45,800 nucleotides of DNA, from contig JAHEJV010000005.1 in assembly GCA_024638705.1 (NCBI GenBank), forward strand, positions 1 to 45,800. The letters run 5' to 3'. The notes beneath the pieces were generated by a model. That model did not search any database. It was not told where the DNA came from and worked only from the letters and a program-made list of their open reading frames with translations. Shown one piece after another: positions 15,614 through 25,241 of this stretch. The position numbers and the translations under genes were made by a program. Numbering within the stretch: position 1 is the first letter of the stretch; each line of letters opens with the position of its first letter. Source of the stretch: Deltaproteobacteria bacterium (GTDB lineage Bacteria > Myxococcota_A > UBA9160 > SMWR01).

Positions 15614-17146
15614 TCAGGCGAGCCAACGCCCGATTGAAGTGCCCCAGACGGTGCGAAGGATCCTCTTCATCCACGCCGTCTTCCTGGCCGTATACGGGAA
15701 CCAGATCGCCTCGGCGCGACTGCCGACGCGGTCGATCAGGATCGATCGCGTGTGGCTCATGCCGAGCAGACCCTGCTCTCCGTTGACGCGACCGATGCCG
15801 CTCTGCTTCACGCCACCGAAAGGCGATTCGGTGACGCCGTAGGTGATGGTGCAGTCGTTCACGACCGCACAGCCGGACTCGATCGCCTTCGCGAGCTGGG
15901 TCCCGCGCCGTTTGCTCCTCGTCCACACGTTGGCGTTGAGCCCGTAGGGCGAGTCGTTGGCGAGGGCGAGCGCCTCGTCGACGTCGCGCACGCGCATGAT
16001 CGGGAGCACCGGTCCGAACGTCTCCTCGCGCATCACCAACATGTCGTGGGTGACGTCGTCGAGCACCGTCGGCTCCCAGAAGAGCCCGCGATAGTCGGGG
16101 TTGCGCCGTCCGCCGGCGAGCACCCGCGCGCCCTTCACGACGGCGTCGCGCACGTGCTCCTCGACGGTGTCGAGCTGCTCGGCCTGGATCATGGGCCCGA
16201 TGTCGAACTCGCCCTCGGCACCCTGGCGCAGCTGCGCAGTCTCCTCGATCACCTTGCGCGTGAATGCGTCGGCCACGGCGTCGACGACGTAGACGCGCTC
16301 GGTCGAGGTGCAGATCTGGCCGGCGTTCGCGAACGCGCCGTACACGGCGCCCTTCGCCGCGCGATCGAGGTCGGCGTCGTCGCAGACGATCATCGGATCC
16401 TTGCCGCCCAATTCGAGGGTGCACGGGATCAGGTTGCGCCCGCACGCCTCGGCGACGCGCCGTCCGGTCGCGACGCTGCCGGTGAAACAGATCTTGTCGA
16501 CGCCGGCTTCCACGAGCGCAGCGCCCGTCTCGCCGTCGCCCTGCACGAGTTCGAAGACGCCTTCGGGAAGCCCGGCCTCGGCCCAGAGTTCGGCGACGAG
16601 TCGACCCGAGTCGGGCGTCACTTCGGAGGGCTTGAGCACGACGCTGTTGCCGGCGACGAGCGCCTGGGCCGAAGGGTTGAGCGCGAGCAGGAAGGGGAAG
16701 TTCCAGGGCGTGATGATGCCGACGACGCCGAGCGGGGAATGCGTGACCCGAAGCTTCTTCGTCTTGAGCAGATGCACCGGCACGGTGCGGTCGGCGAGGA
16801 TGTGGCGCGCGCGCTTCGCGTAGAACTGGAGCGCATCGGCGGCGGTCAGGATCTCGGCCGCCAGCGCTTCGGTGCGCGGCTTCCCCGTCTCGGCGATGAT
16901 CCGATCCACGAAGGCGTCGGCGTTCGCAGCGAGCAGACGCGCCGCTTTCTCCAGCGGACGCGCGCGTTCGGAGAAGTCGGCGGCGGCCCAATCGACCTGG
17001 GCCTTGCGCGCGCGGTCGACGGCATCGCGCACGGCGATCGCGTCGTCGATCTCGAGGACGCCGAGCGGCTCGAGTGTGGCCGGGCTCGCGAGGCGTACGC
17101 GTCTGCGCTCGCCCGGCTCGCCGTCCAATCGCTCGACCACTGCCAT
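15614..17146 (-). CDS. NAD(P)-dependent aldehyde dehydrogenase family protein
   Basis: 510 aa from the ATG at 17146 (GGGAG upstream); the track ORF begins far upstream through a repeat. All ALDH landmarks are visible: PWNFPFLLALNPSAQALVAG, the cofactor loop CFTGSVATGRRVAEAC, the general-base Glu in LELGGKDPMIV, the nucleophile Cys in FANAGQICTSTERVYV and the C-terminal EETFGPVLPIM and SPFGGVKQSGIGR. It oxidises aldehydes to acids; the substrate is not deducible (succinate-semialdehyde or medium/long-chain aldehydes are possible). The C-terminal tail after residue ~480 is basic and partly hydrophobic. It follows a 25-bp inverted repeat that separates it from the CBS gene. Confidence 0.94.
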   Translation of the reverse strand: MAVVERLDGEPGERRRVRLASPATLEPLGVLEIDDAIAVRDAVDRARKAQVDWAAADFSERARPLEKAARLLAANADAFVDRIIAETGKPRTEALAAEILTAADALQFYAKRARHILADRTVPVHLLKTKKLRVTHSPLGVVGIITPWNFPFLLALNPSAQALVAGNSVVLKPSEVTPDSGRLVAELWAEAGLPEGVFELVQGDGETGAALVEAGVDKICFTGSVATGRRVAEACGRNLIPCTLELGGKDPMIVCDDADLDRAAKGAVYGAFANAGQICTSTERVYVVDAVADAFTRKVIEETAQLRQGAEGEFDIGPMIQAEQLDTVEEHVRDAVVKGARVLAGGRRNPDYRGLFWEPTVLDDVTHDMLVMREETFGPVLPIMRVRDVDEALALANDSPYGLNANVWTRSKRRGTQLAKAIESGCAVVNDCTITYGVTESPFGGVKQSGIGRVNGEQGLLGMSHTRSILIDRVGSRAEAIWFPYTARKTAWMKRILRTVWGTSIGRWLA

Positions 17147-17433
17147 CGCTTCTCCCGCAGCTCGTCGGCGCGACGGCGTTCCGCGCGCTCCCCTCGTCAC
17201 CCGGGTTCGATCACTCCCCACAGGTGGCACATGGAAGGGTACGAGATCCCCGCGGGACATGTCAATCCAATCCACCGACGGAGACGAGTCCTCGCGCAAA
17301 GACCACCGGAGGTGGGTTCGGGGAGAGACGTCCCCGATGTTCAGCGCGCCATGCGTTGGCGAAAACCAGGCCCAGCCCGCCGGCCAGGTAGGGGACGTCT
17401 CTCCCCGAACCCACCGGCTACGCGGCAACCCGC
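17147..17433. other. Intergenic region between the CBS gene and aldehyde dehydrogenase
   Basis: 287 bp on a minus-strand run. It holds the 25-bp inverted repeat (separate entry) next to the CBS stop. On the other side lies a ~160-bp leader in front of the dehydrogenase, with small palindromes such as cccgcggg near 17252. No credible ORF: the reading frames through it are created by the palindrome. Confidence 0.55.
17311..17415. repeat. Perfect 25-bp inverted repeat with 55-nt loop
   Basis: Left arm 17311-17335 (ggtgggttcggggagagacg...) and right arm 17391-17415 are exact reverse complements. Read in either direction the arms encode the same peptides (RGETSP and GDVSPRTH), which explains the odd ORFs here. 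It sits 19 bp beyond the CBS-protein stop. It could act as a transcription terminator or RNA-stabilising hairpin, or be one copy of an interspersed palindromic repeat family; only one copy lies in this window. Confidence 0.92.
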
Positions 17434-17859
17434 CTACGAGACCAACCCCGCGAAATACCGCAGCACATCCGTCTCCGTCAGCATTCCCACGAGCTTCGTC
17501 TCGTCGAGCACCGGCAGGCACCCGATCTTGCGCTCCGCCATCACCCGGGCTGCCTCCTCCGCCGTGGCATCCGGCCCGATCACGATCGGCGGTGCCGACA
17601 TCACGCGTTTGATCTCGACGACCTGGAGGAAGGCGCGGCGCTGCTCGGTGCCGAAGGCGCTCAGATTGGAGAGCGAGGCGCGCAGCAGGTCGCGTTCGGA
17701 CACGACGCCCACGAGCTGACCGGCCCGCACCACGGGCATGTGCCGGACTCCGCCGAGCGTCATGATATCTTCCACGGTCGACAGCGAGTCGTCGCTGCTG
17801 ATCGTGACGATGTGCTTGGACATGATGTCGCGAACGCGTGTTTCGCTCGTTTCGCCCAT
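17434..17859 (-). CDS. CBS-domain pair protein
   Basis: 141-aa stand-alone Bateman module: the first CBS motif is VRDIMSKHIVTISSDDSLST...LVGVVSERDLLRA and the second VMSAPPIVIGPDATAEEAAR...LVGMLTETDVLRYF. Such proteins bind adenine nucleotides (AMP/ATP/c-di-AMP or SAM) and regulate partners; none is fused here. It is the first gene of the minus-strand run leading to the dehydrogenase and is divergent from the hypothetical gene at 17913, with ~53 bp between the two starts. It resembles the two CBS proteins at 39.8-40.9 kb. Confidence 0.92.
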   Translation of the reverse strand: MGETSETRVRDIMSKHIVTISSDDSLSTVEDIMTLGGVRHMPVVRAGQLVGVVSERDLLRASLSNLSAFGTEQRRAFLQVVEIKRVMSAPPIVIGPDATAEEAARVMAERKIGCLPVLDETKLVGMLTETDVLRYFAGLVS

Positions 17860-17912
17860 ACCCGTGTCGTCTCGTTTCGAGGCCCGGTGCGTTAGGCAGA
17901 GGATTCTACTCC

Positions 17913-18320
17913 ATGGCTTCCGACCGATGGAAAGAAAGCGACGAGGCCGTGGGCCGGCAGGACGGCAAGGAGACGCCGGGCGAGGCGGGCCCGAGTCCGG
18001 CGATCCCCGACTTCGTGCGACGCGCCCTGACCGCGGGCTTCTCGAGCTTCTTCCTCACCGGCGAGGCGTTGCGCGAAGCCCTCGGGGATTCCCTCCCCAA
18101 GGAGTGGGCGGATTTCGCGGCCGAACAGAGCACGCGCGCCCGCAGCGAGCTCATCGAGCGGCTCAGCGTCGAGCTGGGGCGCGCCGTCGAGGACGTCGAC
18201 TGGACCGCCGTGCTCGCCAAGCTGCTCGCCGGACACACCCTCGAGGTGAATGCGCGCGTGCGGGTCGTGGAGAGCGACGAGGGCCGACCCGGCCTGCGCG
18301 TCAAGCTCGAGGACGACTGA
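17913..18320 (+). CDS. Conserved-looking cytoplasmic protein of unknown function
   Basis: 135 aa from the ATG giving MASDRWKESDE; GAGGA lies upstream. The first 28 residues are polar and probably disordered. Then comes PDFVRRALTAGFSSFFLTGE and LPKEWADFAAEQSTRARSEL, two amphipathic helices separated by a turn, and a basic/acidic C-terminal strand (LEVNARVRVVES). The helical arrangement with short hydrophobic patches recalls phasin-like or other small coiled-coil accessory proteins, but I cannot name a family. It converges with the small gene at 18345. Confidence 0.7.
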   Translation: MASDRWKESDEAVGRQDGKETPGEAGPSPAIPDFVRRALTAGFSSFFLTGEALREALGDSLPKEWADFAAEQSTRARSELIERLSVELGRAVEDVDWTAVLAKLLAGHTLEVNARVRVVESDEGRPGLRVKLEDD

Positions 18321-18344
18321 GCGGGCGCCCCTCGGCGCGGCGTC

Positions 18345-18527
18345 TCACTCGCCGCCGTCCTCGCGGGTGAAGGTGACGAACGCCATCGTCGGGCGACGCG
18401 ACACCTCGCTCACCACGAAGCGCATGCCGTCGTACTGCCAGCCCTGGGCCGTCCACTCGTTGAGGATCTTCTCGAGATCCTCGTCGGTCACCGAACTCGT
18501 CTCGACCACCTTGTATCGCACCGTCAT
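18345..18527 (-). CDS. Small DUF4177-like protein
   Basis: 60 aa beginning MTVRYKVVETSSVTDEDLEK and containing LNEWTAQGWQYDGMRFVVS, the pattern of short proteins (DUF4177 type) with a single beta-alpha-beta fold. The ATG overlaps the hemD-domain stop as ATGA with GAGG directly upstream, so it is the translationally coupled last gene of the heme operon. Function unknown. The long track ORF in this frame is spurious upstream of this start. Confidence 0.72.
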   Translation of the reverse strand: MTVRYKVVETSSVTDEDLEKILNEWTAQGWQYDGMRFVVSEVSRRPTMAFVTFTREDGGE

Positions 18528-20067
18528 CCCCCCTCGGATTCTCGCGGCGCGTCCCCGAGCGCGCCCGTGAGCGCTTCGACCAGTCCCGCCGCCGTCGACT
18601 GCGTCGCCACGACGTCGGCGGGGAGCCCGACACTCTCGAGCGTACGCGCCGTGACCGGACCGATCGCCGCCACCGTGCAGCGCGCCGCGGCGTTGCGCGC
18701 CGGCGCATCGAGCAGGTCGACGAAGCGTCGCGCGGCGGACGGACTCGCGAAGGTCAACACGTCGAAACGGCCGGCGACGAGATCGGCGCGGAGCGCCGCA
18801 CCATCGACTTCGGCCGGGACGTTGCGATAGGCGACGACGGCGTCGACCTCGGCGCCCGCTTCGCGCAGACCGGCGGGTAGCACCTCGCGCGCGAGGTCGG
18901 AGCGCGGGATCAGGAAGCGCCTCCCGCGAATGCCCTCGGCACCGAGCAGCTCGGCGAGCACGCCGTCGGCATCGAAGCGCGCCGCAGGAACGCGATGGAC
19001 GGGAAGCCCGGCGTCGATCGCGGCGCGCGCCGTCACCGGCCCCACGCAGACCACGCGCGCCGCACCGACGTCGATCGCGTTGCCGCGCGTCGCCGCGCGC
19101 TCGGCGGTGAAACGCACGGCGTTCGCGCTCGTGAACACGATCGCGTCGTAGTCGTCGAGCCGGTCGAGAGCCGCGTCGAGCGGGGCGGGATCGTCGGGCG
19201 GCGCGAGATCGATCATCGGGACGCGATCGGTCTCCGCGCCCGCCGACGAAAGAGCGCGCTCGAGCTCGACGGCCTGCTCCGGCGAGCGCGTCACGAGGAC
19301 ACGTCGTCCGAAGAGTGGCTGACGCTCGTACCACGCGAGCGCTTCGCGAAGCGACACGACCTCGCCCACCACGACCACCGCGGGTGATCCGATTCCCGCG
19401 CGCTCGACTTCCGCGACGAGCTCTCCCAGCGGCGCCTCGACGACGCGCTGCTCGGGCAACGTCCCGGACATCACGACCGCGGCGGGCGTTTCGGGCGCGC
19501 GTCCCGCATCGAGCAGGCGCTTCGTGATCGCCTCGAGATTGCGCATGCCCATCAGGATCAACAGGGTGTCGGCGCTCAGGGCCAACAGGTCCCAGCGCGT
19601 CTCGCGCGTCACCTGGGTCGGATCGCTGTGGCCCGTCACCACGGCGAAGGACGCGCTGTGACGCCGATCGGTGACCGGAATGCCGGCGTAGGCGAGCGCC
19701 CCGAGCACGGACGACACGCCCGGGATCACTTCGACGGGGATCCCGGCGGCCGCGCACGCGCTCGCCTCCTCGCCGCCGCGACCGAAGACGTAGGGGTCGC
19801 CGCCCTTGAGACGCACGACGGTGCGCCCTTCCCTTGCGAGACGCAGCAGGAGCGCCGTCGTGTCCTCCTGCGGCAGCGTCGGCGGCCCGTGTCCGCGTTT
19901 GCCGGCGTCGATGCGCAGCGCCTCGGAGGGCGCGAGGTCGAGCAGTTGCGGCGAAGCCAGCGCGTCGTAGACGACGGCATCCGCGCGGCGCAACGCCTCG
20001 GCGCCGCGCACGGTGATCAGGTCGGGCGCGCCCGGCCCGGCGCCGACCAGGATCACGCGGCCGGTGC

Positions 20068-20071
<4 letters not shown>
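18524..20071 (-). CDS. cobA-hemD: Fused uroporphyrinogen-III C-methyltransferase / uroporphyrinogen-III synthase
   Basis: 515 aa from a GTG at 20071 that overlaps the hemC stop (GTGA), with GGAG upstream. Residues ~1-245 are SUMT (CobA): VILVGAGPGAPDLITVRGAE, RLKGGDPYVFGRGGEE and LLILMGMRNLEAI; it methylates uroporphyrinogen III to precorrin-2 with SAM. Residues ~255-515 are HemD, which closes and inverts ring D of hydroxymethylbilane (RRVLVTRSPEQ, YDAIVFTSANAVRF, TFASPSAARRFVDL). Such fusions are known in Firmicutes and Deltaproteobacteria. One polypeptide therefore makes and can divert the branch-point intermediate to siroheme/cobalamin. Confidence 0.95.
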
Positions 20072-20993
<922 letters not shown>

Positions 20994-20997
<4 letters not shown>

Positions 20998-22328
20998 GAT
21001 TCCTCCGCGTCGCCGTCGTCGCTTTGGTCGGAGCCGATGTCGGCGGTCGATTCGTCGCCGGTCTCGTCGAGCGCGAAGAGCAGTCGCGCCGTCTCGAGAT
21101 GCGCCATGCCCTCCTCGCGCTCGGCCTCGCGGCGAAGTCGCGACAACGGGGCGTGCAGGATCTTCTTCACGATCGCGCGGGTGAGGGCTTCGACGGCATC
21201 GCGCGTCGGATCGTCGAGGGGAAGCTTCGCGAGCGTCCGCTCGAGCTCCGCCGCGCGGATCGCCTCGACGCGCGCGCTCAGGTGCTTGATCGTCGGCACC
21301 GCGCGCAGCGCCGAGAACCAGCCGTCGAAGCGCTGCTGCTCGGTGTCGACGATCGCCTCCGCGCGAGCCTGTTCGCGGCGGCGCTCCTCGGCGTTCTCGT
21401 CGGCCACCGCCGCGAGGTCGTCGAGGTCGTAGCGGTAGAGCTCGTCGATGTCGTCGATCGCCGGATCGGCGTTGCGCGGCACGCCGATGTCGATGACGAA
21501 GATCGGGCGACCGCGCCGCGAAGACAGCGCGGCCTCGGCCAGCTCGTGCGTGAGCCACGGCTCGTGACCGCCGATCGAGGTGAGCACCACGTCCGCGTCG
21601 GCGAGCAGCACCGGAAGCTCATCGAGCCCGTGGGCGGTCGCGCCGAACTGCGCGGCGAGGTGCTGGGCGCGCTCGGCGGTGCGGTTGGCGACGCTCACGT
21701 CTTCGAGCCCGGCGTCGCGCATCGCCCGCAGCGCCAGCTCGATCATCTCGCCCGCGCCGACGAGCAGCGCGCGCTTCTCGGCGAAGTCCTCGAAGATCTG
21801 CCCGGCGAGTCCGACGGCGACCCTCGCGACCGACACCGGACGCTCGGCGATGCGCGTCTCGTTGCGCACCCGCTTCGCAGTGGTGAAGGCGTGCTGGAAG
21901 AGGCGTCCCAGGATGGCACCCGAGGCGCCGCACTCGACCGCGGCGCGATAGGCGTCCTTCGTCTGGCCGAGGATCTGCGGCTCGCCGACCACCATCGAGT
22001 CGAGCGCCGACGCGACGCGGAAGAGGTGCCGCATCGCGTCGCGGTTCGTGTGCTCGTAGAGCGATCCGTCGAGGTCGAGCTCGCCGGGAGCGTCGCCTGT
22101 GGCGAGCTCGCGGCGGAAGAACGAGCGGACGCGCAGCCGGGCCGATTCGAGATCGCGGGTCAGGATGCACAGCTCGACGCGGTTGCAGGTGGACACGAGC
22201 ACCGCTTCGTCGATCTCGTCGCTGGCGACGAGCTTGCGCAGGAGCGGCGCCGGGTCGTCGACGGCGAGCCTCTCGCGCAGGGCGAGCGGAGCAGAGCGGT
22301 GGTTCATCCCGACCAGCAGCAGCTTCAC
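20994..22328 (-). CDS. hemA: Glutamyl-tRNA reductase
   Basis: 444 aa from a GTG at 22328 overlapping the hemX-like stop (GTGA). First committed enzyme of the C5 tetrapyrrole route; reduces Glu-tRNA to glutamate-1-semialdehyde with NADPH. Signature parts are LLLVGMNHRSAPL, the catalytic Cys in VLVSTCNRVELC, SALDSMVVGEPQILGQTK, the Rossmann loop LLVGAGEMIELA and VIDIGVPRNADP. The C-terminal dimerisation helices follow, and the last ~25 residues are acidic (ESTADIGSDQSDDGD), an extension of unknown meaning. Confidence 0.97.
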
Positions 22329-23122
22329 GCCAGCAGCTCCACACCGAGCACGGCGACGCCGAGCAGCGCAAAGCCGCCGAGCGCCGACACCGCCAGACGT
22401 CGCGCCGGCAGCCGCGCGGCGAAGCGCTGCGCGACCAGCACTCCGTAGATGGCCCAGGCGACGAGGCAGAAGGTTTCGTGCGCGCTTCCCGAGAAGAAGA
22501 CGCCGACGTCCTCGCGCAGCCAGAGTGCGCCGGTGAGCACGCCGACCGTGAGGAGCGGGAAACCCGCCGCGATCGCGAACGCACCGGCACGGTCGAGCGC
22601 CTCGAGGGACGGCCAGGCGCCGCCCCCGGAGAGCGGTCGCTTCCGCTTCAGACGACGGTGCTCGACGAGGAAGAGCGCGCCGGCCAGACCGGCCAGACCG
22701 AGCAGCGCGAGCCCGGCGCTCGCGAAGAGGACGTGGGCGTGCGGCATGGAGCCGGCGCCGGTCACGATCTCGGCCGTCTGGCCTCCTTCCCGACTCCACC
22801 ACGCCGCCATCACCCCGAGGAAGGCCATCGGCGCCACGAGCACGACCAGTCCGGCGAGCTTCGCGCGCCACACCAGCACGAGGAATCCCAGCGTGCCGAC
22901 CCACGCCATGAAGGAGAGCGCGCTCGGCAGATGGGTGAGCGGCGGCGGCGGATCGAGGGTGTGGAGCAGCGAGAAGCTCGCGCCGTGGGTCAGCGCGCCG
23001 GCGGCCAGCGCCCAGATCGCGGCGCGGTTCCAGGCCGGACGCGCGGTGGCGAACCCGATCCCCGAAGCGAGGCAGGCGAGGAAATAGGCGATTGCCGTGG
23101 AGATATGGAGCGTGTCGACCAT
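22325..23122 (-). CDS. HemX/CcsA-like cytochrome c assembly family membrane protein
   Basis: 265 aa with about eight membrane segments, taken from the ATG giving MVDTLHISTAIAYFLAC. It resembles the cytochrome c assembly/HemX family (HemX influences HemA level in Bacillus; CcsA exports heme). Conserved-looking histidines occur at GALTHGASFSLLH, GSMPHAHVLFAS and SGSAHETFCLVAW, but the tryptophan-rich WGxxWxWD loop of true CcsA is absent, favouring HemX/YpjD. The stop overlaps hemA by 4 nt, which supports a link to heme synthesis. The start is not certain. Confidence 0.82.
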   Translation of the reverse strand: MVDTLHISTAIAYFLACLASGIGFATARPAWNRAAIWALAAGALTHGASFSLLHTLDPPPPLTHLPSALSFMAWVGTLGFLVLVWRAKLAGLVVLVAPMAFLGVMAAWWSREGGQTAEIVTGAGSMPHAHVLFASAGLALLGLAGLAGALFLVEHRRLKRKRPLSGGGAWPSLEALDRAGAFAIAAGFPLLTVGVLTGALWLREDVGVFFSGSAHETFCLVAWAIYGVLVAQRFAARLPARRLAVSALGGFALLGVAVLGVELLA

Positions 23123-23179
23123 GGGCGGATCCCGGAAGCGCGACGCGCAGGGGGCCGTGCTCGGGGGTGTGAAGAGCGT

Positions 23180-23206
23180 GGGGAAGGATCGGGGGCGGGC
23201 CGGGGG
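23180..23206 (+). other. G-quadruplex-capable G-run cluster upstream of the hemX-like gene
   Basis: Four G runs (4, 5, 3 and 5 G) separated by loops of 7, 1 and 2 nt fit the G3+N1-7 rule. The runs are on the plus strand, the template strand for the minus-strand heme operon, 58-84 bp upstream of its first start codon. In DNA this GC-rich such a motif may be chance. Confidence 0.45.
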
Positions 23207-23274
23207 AGTCTCGGCCGGGGGCGTCGCGCCCGCAAGCGGCGCGGCTCGGGCCCAGCGGCGTGCCGGGCCGCGGC

Positions 23275-23820
23275 TCAGCGCCGGTTTCGCATCCGCTCCA
23301 TCTGGAGACGCACAGCGTAGGCGTCCTTCGCGCTCTCGAAGACGCGGAACATCGGCTCGCCGTGGAGCACGAAACGGATCTCCTGGAGGGAGGTCTCGCC
23401 GTCCAGATGCGTGCGCGCCTCCTCGATCATCACTTCCGCGCAGCGCTGGGGAGAGAAGCCGCCGATGCCCGCCCCGATGGCCGGCACCGCGATCGTCGCG
23501 CAGCCCTTCTCGGACGCGAGGGCGAAGCTGTGGCGGGTCGCGCTGCGCACGCTCGCCTCGCTGGCGCCGCTCCCCAGGGACATCCCCGCGGCGTGGATCA
23601 CGAAGCGGGCCGGCAGGTCGCCGGCACCGGTGACCGCCGCTTCGCCGACCTGGATCGGCCCGTGCGCGTCGCATTCGGCCTGGATCGACGGCCCGCCCTT
23701 CTTCCGGATCGCGCCGGCCAAGCCCGAACCGAGCTGCAGCTCGCTGTTCGCCGCGTTCACGATCGCGTCCACTTCCTGCGCGGTGATGTCGCCCTCGACG
23801 AGTGTCAGGCGCCCACTCAC
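23275..23820 (-). CDS. Macro-domain protein (ADP-ribose-type hydrolase)
   Basis: 181 aa from a GTG at 23820 that overlaps the gmhA stop (GTGA), with GGAG upstream. The macro fold is clear: LVEGDITAQEVDAIVNAANS, LGSGLAGAIRKKGG, ARFVIHAAGMSLG and VPAIGAGIGGFSPQRCAEVM. The NAAN asparagine and the GxxxGI(G)G loop bind the distal ribose and diphosphate in this family. Related bacterial enzymes remove O-acetyl-ADP-ribose or protein ADP-ribosylation. The cosynthesis with a sugar-phosphate isomerase is unusual and its meaning is unknown. Confidence 0.92.
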   Translation of the reverse strand: MSGRLTLVEGDITAQEVDAIVNAANSELQLGSGLAGAIRKKGGPSIQAECDAHGPIQVGEAAVTGAGDLPARFVIHAAGMSLGSGASEASVRSATRHSFALASEKGCATIAVPAIGAGIGGFSPQRCAEVMIEEARTHLDGETSLQEIRFVLHGEPMFRVFESAKDAYAVRLQMERMRNRR

Positions 23821-24431
23821 GTCGCTCCGTTCTCCGGAAACAGGGCTTCGTCGACCAGCTCGCACAGCACGTGGAGGATGGCGATGTGGGTTTCCTGGAT
23901 GCGCGCGGTGACGTCCGACGCGGCGACGATCGGCACGTCGACGCGCGCGGCGAGCTTTCCGCCGCCCTTCCCGGTGAGGCCGATCGTGGCGAGGCCCCGC
24001 TCGCGCGCGACTTCGACCGCTTCGATGACGTTCGGCGAATTTCCCGAGGTGGAGATCGCGAGAGCGACGTCGCCCGCGCGGCCGTGCGCCTCGACGAGGC
24101 GGGCGAAGACGCGGTCGAAGCCGTAGTCGTTGCCGATCGCGGTGAGGTCGGAGGTGTTGGCGGTGAGCGCCATCGCGGGCAGCCCCGGGCGCTCGCGCAC
24201 GTAGCGTCCCGCGAGCTCGGCGCACAGGTGCTGCGCGTCCGAGGCCGAGCCCCCGTTGCCGAAGGCGAGCAGCTTGCCGTCGCCGCGGAAGGCCTCGATC
24301 AGATGCGCTGCCGCCCGCTCGATCGCCGGTCCGCTCGCCTCGAGGGTCGCGCGCTTCGCGGCGATGCTGTCCTCGAAGACCGCGCGGATCCGCGTCAGGC
24401 GTTCCGCCCGCTCGTCGTCCGGCTTGCTCAT
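23817..24431 (-). CDS. gmhA: Phosphoheptose isomerase (D-sedoheptulose 7-phosphate isomerase)
   Basis: 204-aa SIS-domain enzyme opening ADP-heptose synthesis for LPS core. Hallmarks are the SIS start GKLLAFGNGGSASDAQHLCA, AELAGRYVRERPGLPAMAL, NDYGFDRVFARLVEAHG and ISTSGNSPNVIEAV, plus the C-terminal ETHIAILHVLCELVDEALF with Glu/His residues placed as in GmhA active sites. ATG start. It overlaps the macro-domain gene by 4 nt and is divergent from thioredoxin. Confidence 0.93.
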   Translation of the reverse strand: MSKPDDERAERLTRIRAVFEDSIAAKRATLEASGPAIERAAAHLIEAFRGDGKLLAFGNGGSASDAQHLCAELAGRYVRERPGLPAMALTANTSDLTAIGNDYGFDRVFARLVEAHGRAGDVALAISTSGNSPNVIEAVEVARERGLATIGLTGKGGGKLAARVDVPIVAASDVTARIQETHIAILHVLCELVDEALFPENGAT

Positions 24432-24597
24432 GCGCCTGGCGCCTCCCGTCGCCGAGACCGTTCCACACGTAGGGCGACCGCGCTAGCGTCCCCCCGTCCC
24501 GTAACCGGACGCGCGTCTCCGGAATCCCAATCCGCGCGCGCCCCCCAACGCCCGCGATGGATTCCTGAAAAAGGGCGATCGAAGAGAGGAAATCGGC

Positions 24598-24924
24598 ATG
24601 GCCAAGGTTGCAGAAGTCACGGACCAGAACTTCCAGAGCGAGGTACTCGATTCGGACACGCCGACCATCATCGATTTCTGGGCCGAATGGTGCGCCCCCT
24701 GCCGCCAGATCGCCCCGATCATCTCCGAGCTCGCCGAGGAGTACGGCGACCGCGTGAAGATCGTGAAGATGGACATCGACGCCCATCCCAACACGCCCGG
24801 CCAGTACGGCGTCCGCGCGATCCCCACGATCCTCGCCTTCAAGAACGGCCAGGTCGTCGAACAGCTCCAGGGCGCGCGGCCGAAGGCGGACTTCAAGGCG
24901 ATGGTCGAGGGGTTGCTCGCCTAA
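24598..24924 (+). CDS. trxA: Thioredoxin
   Basis: 108 aa with the complete thioredoxin fold. The active site is WAEWCAPCRQIAP, with Ala in place of the Gly of CGPC, a change seen in several bacterial thioredoxins that shifts redox potential slightly. The cis-Pro loop VRAIPTILAFKNGQ is intact. ATG start with GAGAGGA upstream. Cytoplasmic disulfide reductase; no reductase gene adjacent. It is the only plus-strand gene between 18.4 and 32.1 kb. Confidence 0.95.
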   Translation: MAKVAEVTDQNFQSEVLDSDTPTIIDFWAEWCAPCRQIAPIISELAEEYGDRVKIVKMDIDAHPNTPGQYGVRAIPTILAFKNGQVVEQLQGARPKADFKAMVEGLLA

Positions 24925-24993
24925 CCCCCTTCCTTCACGGGGTGCGACGGTCGGAGGCCACCCGCTTCTAGCGCCTTTCAGTGACCTCGAGAA

Positions 24994-25147
24994 CCCACGG
25001 GGTTGCCCGGTATTCCTCCGGCCAATGGCTCGCTTCGACGTCACGTGCCGTAGCCAGCTCGTTGCCCGTCGCGCCGCGCAGGCGTAACGGGAGTTCTCCT
25101 CGGGCTGCGCTTCAGTTGGCCTGCGGAATACCGGGCAACCCCGTGGG
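24994..25147 (+). repeat. Palindromic element copy 1 (E1)
   Basis: Outer arms 24994-25016 and 25125-25147 are perfect 23-bp reverse complements (cccacggggttgcccggtat...). The stem continues inward through cggccaa/ttggcc with two mismatches. The core from attcctccggccaatggctc to ttggcctgcggaat is 118 bp. Confidence 0.9.
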
Positions 25148-25241
25148 CGGCAGCGACGGAGTCCCTGCGCGAGCGCTGGGCAGTTCGCCACCCACTCACA
25201 CCGGAGGTCAGCGGCCGGGCTCACGGACCCGCGCGGCGCGG

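Noticed and set aside
17190-17240. gggttcgatcactcc as a tRNA T-arm
   Set aside because: No acceptor stem, D-arm or anticodon arm could be built around it.
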